Shown here one piece after another: positions 33,794-42,056 of a stretch of 64,000 bases of DNA. How positions within the stretch are numbered: position 1 is the stretch's first letter; each line of letters begins with the position of its first letter. The notes under the pieces were generated by a model that saw only the letters and a program-made list of their open reading frames with translations, was not told the DNA's origin and did no database searches. The DNA is taken from assembly GCF_014268275.3 (NCBI RefSeq), contig NZ_CP077084.1, positions 2,666,001 to 2,730,000 of the forward strand. The letters run 5' to 3'. A program made the translations under genes and the position numbers. The stretch is from Pseudomonas tritici. GTDB lineage: Bacteria > Pseudomonadota > Gammaproteobacteria > Pseudomonadales > Pseudomonadaceae.

Positions 33794-34225
33794 ATGGCAT
33801 TTGCCCATCGTTTCACCCTGGCCCATGGCGTGCAGGCGCTGGGTGTGTTGGCCGCACTGGCTGGCCTGGCGGTCTGGACGCCGCTGCTGCTCACCAGTGC
33901 CGAATCCCATACGCCCCAAGCCACGCCCCAGGCATTGGCGGCGCGCAGCGATAACCCGGCGCTGCAATGGTTTTCCAATGCGCCGACGGCGCTGCAGGTG
34001 AAGGTCACCGGCGTGCTGGCAGGTGCTCGTGGTGCGGTGGCCATCCTCAGTCTGAATGACGGCCCGCCGCGCAGTTTTCTGCTGGGTGAGCGCCTCAGCC
34101 CCGGCGTGCGGCTGACGGCCATCGAAGGCGATGGTGTGGAGATAGAACGCGGTGGCGAGAAACTGCGCGTCAACCTCGACAAGCTGCCGCAGGGGCCCGC
34201 GTTGCCCATGCTCACTCGGCCATGA
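33794..34225 (+). CDS. hxcP: GspC-type inner-membrane protein of the Hxc system, short form
   Basis: A 143-residue bitopic protein. A membrane segment (ALGVLAALAGLAVWTPLLLT) is followed by a linker and an HR (homology region) domain: LQVKVTGVLAGARGAVAILSLNDGPPRSFLLGERLSPGVRLTAIEGDGVEIERGGEKLRV. The usual C-terminal PDZ or coiled-coil domain is absent, making it shorter than XcpP or PulC. The HR domain connects the inner-membrane platform to the secretin. Strong AGGAGGTCC ribosome site. Its end overlaps by 14 bases the end of the convergent hxcV. Confidence 0.88.
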   Translation: MAFAHRFTLAHGVQALGVLAALAGLAVWTPLLLTSAESHTPQATPQALAARSDNPALQWFSNAPTALQVKVTGVLAGARGAVAILSLNDGPPRSFLLGERLSPGVRLTAIEGDGVEIERGGEKLRVNLDKLPQGPALPMLTRP

Positions 34226-34577
34226 CCTGGGTGTCCAGGCGGGCCAGTGGCGGCGCTTCGCGGCTGGCGTCGAGCACCTGCAGGTTGACCTGAAACAGGC
34301 GCCCATCGGCGTTGATGGTCTGCTCGCACCGCAGTTTCAAGCGGCCCTGGTCGCACTCGAAGTTTTTCTTGCCGCTGCGCAGGTGCCCCTCCAGGCGCAA
34401 CTCCGCCAGGCGACTTTGCGCCGCCAGCAACGCGATCGACTTGTCGCGCAACAAGCCGTTGCTCTGGGTCATCAGCCCGGCCACGCGCACGGCGGCGGCC
34501 ATGGCCACGGCGATGATTGCCAGCGCCACCAGCACCTCGATCAGGGTAAAACCTTGCTCCTTGCGTCGGCCGTACAT
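34212..34577 (-). CDS. hxcV: GspI-type minor pseudopilin of the Hxc system
   Basis: A 121-residue pseudopilin with leader MYGRRKEQG and FTLIEVLVALAIIAVAMAAAVRVAG, cleavage after G9, Glu at +5. The body (NGLLRDKSIALLAAQSRLAELRLEG, FECDQGRLKLRCEQTI) has the two cysteines and size expected for GspI/XcpV. It is part of the pseudopilus tip with hxcW, hxcU and hxcX. It is a single gene on the minus strand between hxcP and hxcT, which are on the plus strand. Confidence 0.92.
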   Translation of the reverse strand: MYGRRKEQGFTLIEVLVALAIIAVAMAAAVRVAGLMTQSNGLLRDKSIALLAAQSRLAELRLEGHLRSGKKNFECDQGRLKLRCEQTINADGRLFQVNLQVLDASREAPPLARLDTQVMAE

Positions 34578-34725
34578 GGCGCTCTCAAAGCCGGGAAACA
34601 GGCCCGCAGACTAGCGCCGGCAGTTGACCGATTGGCGACCGAACCTCCCGAGGATTTTCAATACGACTGACATGTGTTCTTGCAACACTGCGCCACGAAT
34701 TGCACTCAAGCCAAGGAATGTCGAG

Positions 34726-35175
34726 ATGGATATCGCGCGCCTAACGTCCCCATTGCCAGGCCCTCGCGGGCAGCGTGGCTTCACGTTGATCGAGATCATG
34801 GTGGTGGTGGTCATCCTCGGGATCCTGGCCGCGATGGTGGTGCCCAAGGTCCTCGATCGGCCGGACCAGGCACGGGCCACCGCAGCGAAGCAGGACATCG
34901 GCGGGTTGATGCAGGCGTTGAAACTCTATCGCCTGGACCACGGCACTTATCCGAGCATGAACCAGGGTTTGAAAGTACTGGTGGAACGCCCGGCGGATGC
35001 GAAGAACAACAACTGGCGCGCCTACCTGGAACGCCTGCCCAATGACCCTTGGGGCCACCCTTATCACTACCTCAACCCGGGCGCCAATGGCGAGGTCGAC
35101 GTGTTCTCCCTCGGCGCCGACGGCCAGCCGGATGGTGACGGCGTGAATGCCGATATCGGCTCCTGGCAGTTGTAA
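34726..35175 (+). CDS. hxcT: GspG-type major pseudopilin of the Hxc system
   Basis: A 149-residue major pseudopilin. After an unusually long 18-residue leader (ending GPRGQRG) the mature part is FTLIEIMVVVVILGILAAMVVPKVLDRPDQARATAAKQDIGGLMQALKLYRLDHGTYPSMNQGL, with the canonical GspG C-terminal calcium-loop part NDPWGHPYHYLNPG and FSLGADGQPDGDGVNADIGSW. The start at 34726 follows a GTCGAG site and is the nearest consistent ATG. It is the first of five closely spaced plus-strand genes hxcT-X-Y-Z-Q. Confidence 0.95.
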   Translation: MDIARLTSPLPGPRGQRGFTLIEIMVVVVILGILAAMVVPKVLDRPDQARATAAKQDIGGLMQALKLYRLDHGTYPSMNQGLKVLVERPADAKNNNWRAYLERLPNDPWGHPYHYLNPGANGEVDVFSLGADGQPDGDGVNADIGSWQL

Positions 35176-35183
35176 GGCGCGCC

Positions 35184-36053
35184 ATGAAACGGTATTCGCC
35201 CCCAGCGGCGAAGCAGCGCGGCATGGCGATTATCAGCGCGTTGCTGATCGCCGCGGTGGTGGCGGTACTGGCCGGCGCCATGCTCACGCGCCAGACCGTG
35301 TTCACCCGCAGCCTGGAAGCCGAGCAGTTGCGCATCCAGGGCCAATGGCTGTTGCAAGGTGGCCTTGAGCGCAGCCGGCAGATGCTCTGGGACGCGCGCC
35401 AAAAAGACGTGCTGACCCGCCTCGATCAACCCTGGGCCCGTGCCCAAGGTGGCGTGTTTGAGGGGCGGATTGTGGACGAGCAGGGCAAGTTCAACCTGCG
35501 TAACCTGGTCAATCGCCAGCAGGTGGACACCGAGCAGTTGCAGAGCTTCGAGCGGCTGTGTCGCCTGATCGGCGTCGACCCGGCGGTGAGTCGGCGTATC
35601 AGCCAGCGAGTGATCGCCTCTTATGTCCCCCCCGCCAAATACCCGATGCTGCGCAGCCTGGATGACTTGAGCGGGATCGAAGGTCTCGACCCTATCGTGT
35701 TGCAGCGCATGCAGGCGTATATCAGCGTGTTGCCGGGCCCTACCTGGGTCAACGGCAATACCGCCAGCGCCGAAGTGCTCAGCGCGGTGGTGCCACAGCT
35801 CAGCGTGTCCCAGGCCCATGGGCTGGTGGCCGAGCGTGACGGTGGGCACTGGTTTATCAACCGCGGGGATTTCGTCAACCGCTTGCGGCTGCCCCACATC
35901 GAGGTGGACTCGGTGCAAGTGGGCATTACCAGTGAGTGGTTCCGCTTGCAGGGGCAGGCTCGCCGTGAGCAGCGGCGGGTGACGATTGATGCGTTGTTGC
36001 ATCGCCCCGAAGACCGCGAGCCACGGGTGATCTGGTCGCGGGTGGGTGTATGA
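35184..36053 (+). CDS. hxcX: GspK-type minor pseudopilin of the Hxc system
   Basis: A 289-residue pseudopilin, larger than the others. The leader ends AAKQRG before MAIISALLIAAVVAVLAGAMLTRQT; position +5 is Ser rather than Glu, as is normal for GspK, which caps the pseudopilus. The large globular insert includes EGRIVDEQGKFNLRNLVNRQQVDTEQLQSFERLCRLIGVDP and SLDDLSGIEGLDPIVLQRMQAYISVLPGPTWVNGNTASAEVLSAVVPQL. It starts 8 bases after hxcT and overlaps hxcY by four bases. Confidence 0.94.
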   Translation: MKRYSPPAAKQRGMAIISALLIAAVVAVLAGAMLTRQTVFTRSLEAEQLRIQGQWLLQGGLERSRQMLWDARQKDVLTRLDQPWARAQGGVFEGRIVDEQGKFNLRNLVNRQQVDTEQLQSFERLCRLIGVDPAVSRRISQRVIASYVPPAKYPMLRSLDDLSGIEGLDPIVLQRMQAYISVLPGPTWVNGNTASAEVLSAVVPQLSVSQAHGLVAERDGGHWFINRGDFVNRLRLPHIEVDSVQVGITSEWFRLQGQARREQRRVTIDALLHRPEDREPRVIWSRVGV

Positions 36054-37108
36054 AACGCTTGCGCATTGGCTTGCCGCCGCTGGATCAGCTGACCCTTGAG
36101 AGCCAGGTAAAATTTGCCTGGCTGGACCGTGGCGTGGTCATTGAAGAGGGCTACGCAAGCCTGGCGCAGTTGGGCAAGGCCCGCCAGGCCGTGGAGTGTT
36201 TCCTGCACCCGCGCGACAGCTTGCTCACCAGCCTGGAGCTGCCACCGTTGCCGGCCGCGAAAACGGCGGCCGCCGTAGCCTGCGCCGCGCAGGCGTTGAT
36301 CCTGGGCCCGGTGGAACAGATGCAGGTGGCCCACGGCCCGCGTGAAAGCGATGGGCGCGTGCAGGTGGCTTGGGTGCCCAAGGCTGCTTTGGAGCGGTTG
36401 GCGCAGGTGCCACTCAAGCTGCGCGGCGTGTACCCGGCGCCCTATGCCTTGCCGGTGGGCACTGCGGCGCTGGACGAAGGTTATCTGTTGACGCGTGACA
36501 GCCTGCAACAAGGCGCGGTGCACCCGTTGGGCTTGCAGGCGCTGGGCGTGCAGCGGGTGGATGCGCAGCAACGTTGGAGTGGGCCAGTGCCCACATGGGG
36601 GTTGCACGGTCGCCTGCGCCAACCCTCGACTGCCGGATGGGGCAGGGCGCTGGCGTGTGTGGCGCTGGCGACGGCCATCTGGACCGTTGGGCTCAACCTG
36701 TACGCCGCGCGCCAAGTGGATGAAGGTCAGCGACTCAAGGCCTTGATGAGCCAGCAGGTGCGCCAGGCGTTTCCCGAATTGCCGGTGGTGCTCAACCCCT
36801 TGCAACAGGCCCGTCAGCAATTGGCTGCGCGACAGACCGGCGCGGCCGCAGACCCAGGGCAACGCTTCACCAGCCTCCTGCAACTGGCGGGCAGCAGCCT
36901 GCCGTTCATGGTCGGCAGCGTCGACAACCTGACCTTTGAACAAGGCCGCTTGCACGTGGAATTACTCGCCGACAGTCGTAACCCGACGGCTGAGGGTGAA
37001 TGGCAGGCGGCGTTGGCCCAGGCCGGCTTTACGGCCACCCGCGATGACCATGCCTGGACCATTGGCCCGGCGCCGGCAGCGGAAAAGCCAGGGGCCAGCG
37101 ATGAATAA
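36050..37108 (+). CDS. hxcY: GspL-type inner-membrane assembly protein of the Hxc system
   Basis: A 352-residue protein with a cytosolic actin-like N-terminal half (KRLRIGLPPLDQLTLESQVKFAWLDRGVVIEEGYASLAQLG ... VECFLHPRDSLLTSLELPPLPAAKTAAAVACAAQ), one membrane segment (GRALACVALATAIWTVGLNLYAA, about 195 to 220) and a periplasmic part. GspL recruits the GspE ATPase. It overlaps the next gene, hxcZ, by eight bases. Confidence 0.93.
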   Translation: MKRLRIGLPPLDQLTLESQVKFAWLDRGVVIEEGYASLAQLGKARQAVECFLHPRDSLLTSLELPPLPAAKTAAAVACAAQALILGPVEQMQVAHGPRESDGRVQVAWVPKAALERLAQVPLKLRGVYPAPYALPVGTAALDEGYLLTRDSLQQGAVHPLGLQALGVQRVDAQQRWSGPVPTWGLHGRLRQPSTAGWGRALACVALATAIWTVGLNLYAARQVDEGQRLKALMSQQVRQAFPELPVVLNPLQQARQQLAARQTGAAADPGQRFTSLLQLAGSSLPFMVGSVDNLTFEQGRLHVELLADSRNPTAEGEWQAALAQAGFTATRDDHAWTIGPAPAAEKPGASDE

Positions 37109-37613
37109 AGTGCAGCGACTGCGCAGCCAGGCCCAGGTGTTCTGGCGCGGCCTGGCCCTGCGCGAAAAACGCATGCTCGGCGGCGCCGGCCTGGTCCTGG
37201 CGAGCCTGCTGACCTGGCTGGTGCTGGTGCAGCCCGCGTTGAAGAAGATCGACTACTGGCAGGCCGAAACCCCCAAGTTACGTGCCCAGGCCGCCGCTTT
37301 GCAGGTGTTGTTGCAGGATGTCGCTGCGCCTCGCCAGGGCGATGAAACTGCGTTGCGCCAAGCCCTCGATGGCGCCGGCCTGCAAGGCCATTACCAGTTG
37401 CAGGCGCTGGAACCCGGCGGCTGGCGCCTGACCTTCGACAACGCCCCGGCCGATGCGGTGGTGGGGTGGCTGCTGGGCAATGCCCGCGCGTTTTCTCTGG
37501 AGGTGTCCGAGGCGCGTTTGCAGCGCACCCTCGACACCGTCGATAACTCGGCCGGCACTGTGTCCGGGACCGTTCGCATGGATCAGGCGCTTGGCGCTAA
37601 GGAAGCTTCATGA
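37101..37613 (+). CDS. hxcZ: GspM-type inner-membrane assembly protein of the Hxc system
   Basis: A 170-residue bitopic protein: short cytosolic N-terminus (QVFWRGLALREKRMLGGAG), one membrane segment (LVLASLLTWLVLVQPAL) and a periplasmic ferredoxin-like domain including LEPGGWRLTFDNAPADAVVGWLLGNARAFSLEVSEARLQRT. GspM partners GspL in the platform. The ATG at 37101 lies inside the end of hxcY. Its end overlaps the secretin start by four bases. Confidence 0.92.
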   Translation: MNKVQRLRSQAQVFWRGLALREKRMLGGAGLVLASLLTWLVLVQPALKKIDYWQAETPKLRAQAAALQVLLQDVAAPRQGDETALRQALDGAGLQGHYQLQALEPGGWRLTFDNAPADAVVGWLLGNARAFSLEVSEARLQRTLDTVDNSAGTVSGTVRMDQALGAKEAS

Positions 37614-39910
37614 AGTGGTCAGTCCCCCCTTTTCGCATGGTCGCGCCGCTGCTGGTGCTGGCCCTGAGTGCGTGCAGCAGTCAGTCAACCACGCCATTGC
37701 TGGTGGACAGTGAACTTGGCCAACCCTTGGCCGACACCCGCCGCAGCGGTGAGACGGTGTTGGATCGCCAGCGTGAACCCGCATCCCAACCGCCCGTCCA
37801 GCACCGGGTTACCAACAGCGCCCGCAGCCACGCCCCGGCGGTGGTCAAGGCCCGCAACCCACTGGGCGACCAGCCGGTGCAGCTCAATTTTGTCGACGCC
37901 GATATCCAGGCGGTAGTGCGCGCGCTGTCCCGCGCCACCGGCCAGCAGTTCCTGGTCGACCCACGTGTAAAGGGCAACCTCACCCTGGTCAGCGAAGGCC
38001 AGGTGCCGGCGCATCAGGCCTACGACATGCTATTGGCGGCGCTGCGCATGCAGGGCTTCAGCGTGGTCGATGTGGGCGGCGTCGCCCAAGTGGTGCCCGA
38101 GGCCGATGCCAAGTTGCTCGGCGGGCCGATCTACACGGCCGGCAGCAGCGGCATGCAAACCCGCACCTTCCGTCTGCAATATGAAAACGCGGTGAACCTG
38201 ATTCCTGTGCTGCGCCCCATCGTGTCGCCGAACAACCCGATCAATGCCTACCCCGGCAACAACAGCATTGTCATCACCGACTACGCGGAAAACCTCGCGC
38301 GTGTCGCGCAGATCATTAACGGCATCGACACCCCCAGCGCCATCGACACCGACGTGGTGAAGGTGCAGAACGGCATTGCCGTGGACATCGCCGCCATGGT
38401 CGCCGAGCTGCTGGAAACCCAGGGCGCCGACCAGACCCAGAAGATCAACGTGATCGGTGACCCGCGCTCCAACTCGATCATCATCCGCTCCGGCAGCCCG
38501 GAGCGTACCGACCTGGCGCGCAACCTGATCTACAAACTCGACAATGCACAAAGTAACCCCAGCAACATGCACGTGGTGTACCTGCGCAACGCCCAGGCGG
38601 GCAAGCTGGCGCAGTCGCTGCGCGGGTTGCTCACCGGTGAAAGCGACTCCGGCGTCAGTGACGATGCCCGTGGCAAGCTCAGCGCCATGGGCGGCAATGG
38701 CAAGAACACCGAAGGTGCGAGTAACGCGCAAAACAGCAGCGGCACACCCACTGGCAGTGGTGTGCAGTCGGGCTACGGCCAAACGGCCGGTTCGACCAGC
38801 AGCACCGCTAATGGCGGCATCTCCGGCGATGCAGACAGCGCGTTCAGCGCCGGCGGCGTGACCATCCAGGCGGACGCCACCACCAACACCTTGCTGATCT
38901 CCGCGCCGGACCCGCTGTACCGCAACCTGCGCGAAGTGATCGACATGCTCGACCAGCGCCGCGCCCAGGTGGTGATCGAAAGCCTGATCGTGGAAGTGAA
39001 CGAGGACGACGCCACTGAGTTTGGCGTGCAATGGCAGGCCGGTAACCTGGCGGGCAAGGGCGCTTTTGGTGGCGTGAATCTCGGCGGCAGCGGCGTGATT
39101 GGCACGCCCACCAGCCCGACCAGTATTGATGTGCTGCCCAAAGGCCTGAATATCGGGTTGGTCAACGGCACCGTGGATATTCCCGGCATTGGCAAGGTGC
39201 TCGACCTCAAGGTGTTGGCCCGCGCATTGAAGAGCAAGGGCGGCACCAATGTGCTGTCCACGCCGAACCTGCTGACCCTGGATAACGAAGCCGCGAGCAT
39301 TTTTGTGGGCCAGACCATTCCGTTTGTCACCGGCAGTTATGTGACCGGGGGTGGGGGCACCAGCAACAACCCGTTCCAAACCGTGCAGCGTGAAGAGGTG
39401 GGGCTCAAGTTGAATGTACGGCCGCAGATTTCCGAGGGCGGCACGGTGAAGCTGGATATTTACCAGGAAGTCAGCACCGTGGATGAGCGGGCTTCGGTGA
39501 CGGCGGGGACGGTGACCAATAAGCGCGCGATCGATACCAGTATTTTGTTGGATGACGGGCAGATCATGGTGCTCGGCGGGTTGCTGCAGGATGGGTATAG
39601 CCAGAGCAATGATGCGGTGCCGTGGTTGTCGGATATTCCGGGGTTGGGGGCGTTGTTTCGCAATGAGAAACGCAGTGTGAACAAGACCAACCTGATGGTG
39701 TTTTTGCGGCCTTACATTATTCGGGACAGTGGGGCGGGGCGCAGTATTACGTTGAACCGGTATGAGTTTATGCGCCGGGCGCAGGGGGGGTTGCAGCCGG
39801 AGCATAGTTGGGCGATGCCGGATGTGCAGGCGCCGCAGTTGCCTTCGGTGGAGAAGGCGATTCCTGGGCAGCAGGGGCCTCGGGCGGTGATTCGGGCGGT
39901 GCCTAAGTGA
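37610..39910 (+). CDS. hxcQ: GspD-type liposecretin of the Hxc system
   Basis: A 766-residue outer-membrane secretin. The signal ends in lipobox LSAC with Cys22, so it is a lipoprotein; P. aeruginosa HxcQ is likewise self-piloting and needs no pilotin. Periplasmic N0 (LNFVDADIQAVVRALSRATGQQFLVDPRVKGNLTLVSE) and N1 to N3 domains follow. A Gly/Ser/Asn-rich stretch at about residues 345 to 415 precedes the secretin core (VVIESLIVEVNEDDATEFGVQW; VLSTPNLLTLDNEAASIFVGQTIPFVTGSY; GLKLNVRPQISEGGTVKLDIYQEVS; ILLDDGQIMVLGGLLQDG). The stop is immediately followed by a palindromic repeat element, which separates it from hxcR. Confidence 0.97.
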   Translation: MKWSVPPFRMVAPLLVLALSACSSQSTTPLLVDSELGQPLADTRRSGETVLDRQREPASQPPVQHRVTNSARSHAPAVVKARNPLGDQPVQLNFVDADIQAVVRALSRATGQQFLVDPRVKGNLTLVSEGQVPAHQAYDMLLAALRMQGFSVVDVGGVAQVVPEADAKLLGGPIYTAGSSGMQTRTFRLQYENAVNLIPVLRPIVSPNNPINAYPGNNSIVITDYAENLARVAQIINGIDTPSAIDTDVVKVQNGIAVDIAAMVAELLETQGADQTQKINVIGDPRSNSIIIRSGSPERTDLARNLIYKLDNAQSNPSNMHVVYLRNAQAGKLAQSLRGLLTGESDSGVSDDARGKLSAMGGNGKNTEGASNAQNSSGTPTGSGVQSGYGQTAGSTSSTANGGISGDADSAFSAGGVTIQADATTNTLLISAPDPLYRNLREVIDMLDQRRAQVVIESLIVEVNEDDATEFGVQWQAGNLAGKGAFGGVNLGGSGVIGTPTSPTSIDVLPKGLNIGLVNGTVDIPGIGKVLDLKVLARALKSKGGTNVLSTPNLLTLDNEAASIFVGQTIPFVTGSYVTGGGGTSNNPFQTVQREEVGLKLNVRPQISEGGTVKLDIYQEVSTVDERASVTAGTVTNKRAIDTSILLDDGQIMVLGGLLQDGYSQSNDAVPWLSDIPGLGALFRNEKRSVNKTNLMVFLRPYIIRDSGAGRSITLNRYEFMRRAQGGLQPEHSWAMPDVQAPQLPSVEKAIPGQQGPRAVIRAVPK

Positions 39911-40053
39911 GTGTACATATCCGTTGCTGCGGTCACGGCCGCTTAGGGTTCCGCTCTTACAGCGGGTCACTTTTGGCAAACGCCCCAAAAGTAACCAAAA
40001 GGTCTTCGCCCCACCACTCGGCACCTCGCCTAGGCTCGGTGTGCCCTCACTCC

Positions 40054-40142
40054 GGCTTTGGAGCGTGGGCCGCCGCGATGGGCCATCCTTGGCCCAGCGC
40101 GGCTAACCCGGCGTCCTGCCGGGTTACCCACGCTCCAAAGCC
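40054..40142. repeat. Nested hairpin inside the palindromic element
   Basis: Perfect 16-base arms GGCTTTGGAGCGTGGG (40054-40069) and CCCACGCTCCAAAGCC (40127-40142) enclose two further stems, GGGCCATCCTTGGCCC (40079-40094 region) and TAACCCGG-cgtcct-CCGGGTTA. It would form a branched cruciform or RNA structure. Confidence 0.85.
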
Positions 40143-40252
40143 TGCGTTCGGCCAGCGTGGTTTTACGGGGCGCCTAAGATCAAAATCAAGAGCAAAAGCA
40201 GAGCGCGGCGGCCTTAGAACCGACCGGGTTTTTGAGGCCGATCTCGGTCACC

Positions 40253-40354
40253 TGTGGGAGCTGGCTTGCCTGCGAAGGCATCAACTGGATATGCCTGATT
40301 CACCTGGGCGTCCGCATCGCAGCAATGCGGCGATCCGACAAGCCAGCTCCCACA
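40253..40354. repeat. REPIN-type doublet inside the palindromic element
   Basis: Arms TGTGGGAGCTGGCTTG and CAAGCCAGCTCCCACA, of the same REP subfamily as the doublet at 21550-21649, lie near the centre of the larger element. This suggests insertion of a REPIN into the palindrome or the reverse. Confidence 0.85.
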
Positions 40355-40637
40355 GAAAAGCAACCTACGGTGCACAAAAAACTGCCTTTGCTCCACACCA
40401 CTCAAGCCGGCTGTCAGGCCGCTGTGCTTTCGCTTTTGATCTTGATTTTGATCTTAGGCGCCCCCCAAATCCCTGTCGGATTACGGGCACACCGAGCCTA
40501 GGCGAGGTGCCGAGTGTTGGGGCAAGAGCCCTTTGCTTACTTTGGGGCTTTTCCAAAGTGAGCCGCCGTAAGGGCGGAACCATAATCAGCCGTTACCGCA
40601 GCAACGGATATGTACACCTTCAAAAAGGGCCAACCCC

Positions 40638-42056
40638 ATGAGCCTTCTGCCCTACGCCTGGGCCAAATCCCAACGCATCCTCCTGCGCCCCGGCGAGCAA
40701 GGCATGCTACTGACGGTGTGCCCCTCGACCCCAGGCTGGTCCATCAGCGAAGTCCACCGCCAGTTCGGCCAGGCCCACCTCGAACAGGTGCGCGACGACG
40801 AACTCGACGGCCTGCTCACCAGCGCCTACGCCGACACCGGCAGCGCCGCCGCTGTAGTGGGCGCCGCCGAAAACGAGGTCGACCTCGACCGTCTGATGCA
40901 AGACATGCCCGAAATCACCGACCTGCTCGACACCCAGGACGGCGCGCCGGTGATTCGCATGATCAACGCCTTGCTCACCCAGGCCGCGCGCGACGAGGCC
41001 AGTGATATTCATATCGAACCTTATGAGACCCATTCCGTGGTGCGCTACCGCGTCGATGGCACCCTGCGTGACGTAGTGTCGCCGCGCAAGGCGTTGCATG
41101 GCGCGCTGGTGTCGCGCATCAAGATCATGGCCCAGCTCGATATCGCCGAGAAACGCCTGCCCCAGGATGGCCGCATCGCGCTGCGTGTGGCGGGGCGGCC
41201 GATTGATATTCGGGTGTCCACGGTGCCCACCGGGCATGGCGAGCGGGTGGTGATGCGGCTGTTGGACAAGCAGGCCGGGCGTTTGCAGTTGGAAACCCTG
41301 GGCATGGAGCCACAATTGCTCGCCCGCCTGGACACGTTGATCCGTCAGCCCCATGGCATTGTGCTGGTCACCGGGCCCACCGGCAGCGGCAAGACCACCA
41401 GCCTGTACGCCGCGCTGGCGCGGCTGGATGCGAGCACCAGCAATATCCTCACCGTGGAGGATCCGGTGGAATATGACCTGCCGGGCATCAGCCAGATCCA
41501 GGTCAACGCCAAGATCGACATGACCTTTGGCCTGGCCTTGCGCGCGATTCTGCGTCAGGACCCGGACATCATCATGATCGGCGAAATCCGTGACCTGGAA
41601 ACCGCACAAATCGCCGTGCAGGCTTCGCTTACCGGCCACTTGGTGCTCGCCACCTTGCACACCAACGACGCGGTGTCGGCGGTCAATCGTTTGATCGATA
41701 TGGGGGTTGAACCGTTCCTGTTGGCGTCGTCGTTGCTCGGCGTGTTGGCCCAGCGCCTGGTGCGGCGCCTGTGCCCGCATTGCAAGCAGGAAGACTTTGC
41801 CGCGCCCGGCACGTGGCGCCCGGTGGGCTGCGCGCAGTGCAACCAGATCGGCTACAGCGGCCGCACCGGTATCCATGAATTGTTTTGCGTCGATGACGAC
41901 GTGCGCAGCCTGATCCACCAGGGCGCCAACGAACAGGACCTGCGCCTGGCCGCGCGCCGTGCCGGGATGTTCAGCATGCGTGAAGACGGCGAACGTTGGG
42001 TGCGCAGCGGCGCCACCGCGCCCGAAGAAATCCTGCGCGTGACACGGGACGCCTGA
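40638..42056 (+). CDS. hxcR: GspE-type assembly ATPase of the Hxc system
   Basis: A 472-residue cytosolic hexameric ATPase. N-terminal GspE_N part, then ALLTQAARDEASDIHIEPYETHSVVRYRVDG, Walker A GPTGSGKTT near residue 246, Asp box ILTVEDPVEYDLPGISQIQVN, Walker B ILRQDPDIIMIGEIRD near 310, His box LTGHLVLATLHTND, and a zinc-binding four-cysteine loop (C-x2-C ... C-x2-C, residues about 378 to 401). The N-terminus is short compared with the ~500 residues of XcpR, lacking part of the first N domain. Its usual coupling to the secretin gene is broken by the repeat element. The stop overlaps the hxcS start by one base. Confidence 0.97.
   Translation: MSLLPYAWAKSQRILLRPGEQGMLLTVCPSTPGWSISEVHRQFGQAHLEQVRDDELDGLLTSAYADTGSAAAVVGAAENEVDLDRLMQDMPEITDLLDTQDGAPVIRMINALLTQAARDEASDIHIEPYETHSVVRYRVDGTLRDVVSPRKALHGALVSRIKIMAQLDIAEKRLPQDGRIALRVAGRPIDIRVSTVPTGHGERVVMRLLDKQAGRLQLETLGMEPQLLARLDTLIRQPHGIVLVTGPTGSGKTTSLYAALARLDASTSNILTVEDPVEYDLPGISQIQVNAKIDMTFGLALRAILRQDPDIIMIGEIRDLETAQIAVQASLTGHLVLATLHTNDAVSAVNRLIDMGVEPFLLASSLLGVLAQRLVRRLCPHCKQEDFAAPGTWRPVGCAQCNQIGYSGRTGIHELFCVDDDVRSLIHQGANEQDLRLAARRAGMFSMREDGERWVRSGATAPEEILRVTRDA

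Larger units (their letters stand above)
39911..40617. mobile_element. Long palindromic MITE-like element between hxcQ and hxcR
   Basis: This 707-base element starts directly after the hxcQ stop and ends 20 bases before the hxcR start. Its ends are near-perfect terminal inverted repeats (GTGTACATATCCGTTGCTGC at 39911 and GCAGCAACGGATATGTACAC ending 40617). Inverse similarity continues inward in patches: AAGATCAAAATCAAGAGCAA near 40176 against its reverse near 40440, CACCTCGCC TAGGCTCGGTGTG near 40021 against CACACCGAGCCTAGGCGAGG near 40488. It has no convincing gene of its own. A hairpin (40054-40142) and a REP doublet (40253-40354) lie inside. A short copy with the same ends lies at 57204-57343, so this is a repeated, probably mobile, non-autonomous unit. 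Confidence 0.85.

Noticed and set aside
38030..40024. 664-codon open frame antisense to hxcQ and into the repeat element
   Set aside because: It is a shadow of the secretin with no recognisable domain; the sense gene is certain.
39907..40641. Open frame of 244 codons within the palindromic element
   Set aside because: It is read through inverted repeats and a REP doublet, contains hairpin-derived low-quality sequence and has no ribosome site. The opposite strand is equally open in parts, as expected for a palindrome.
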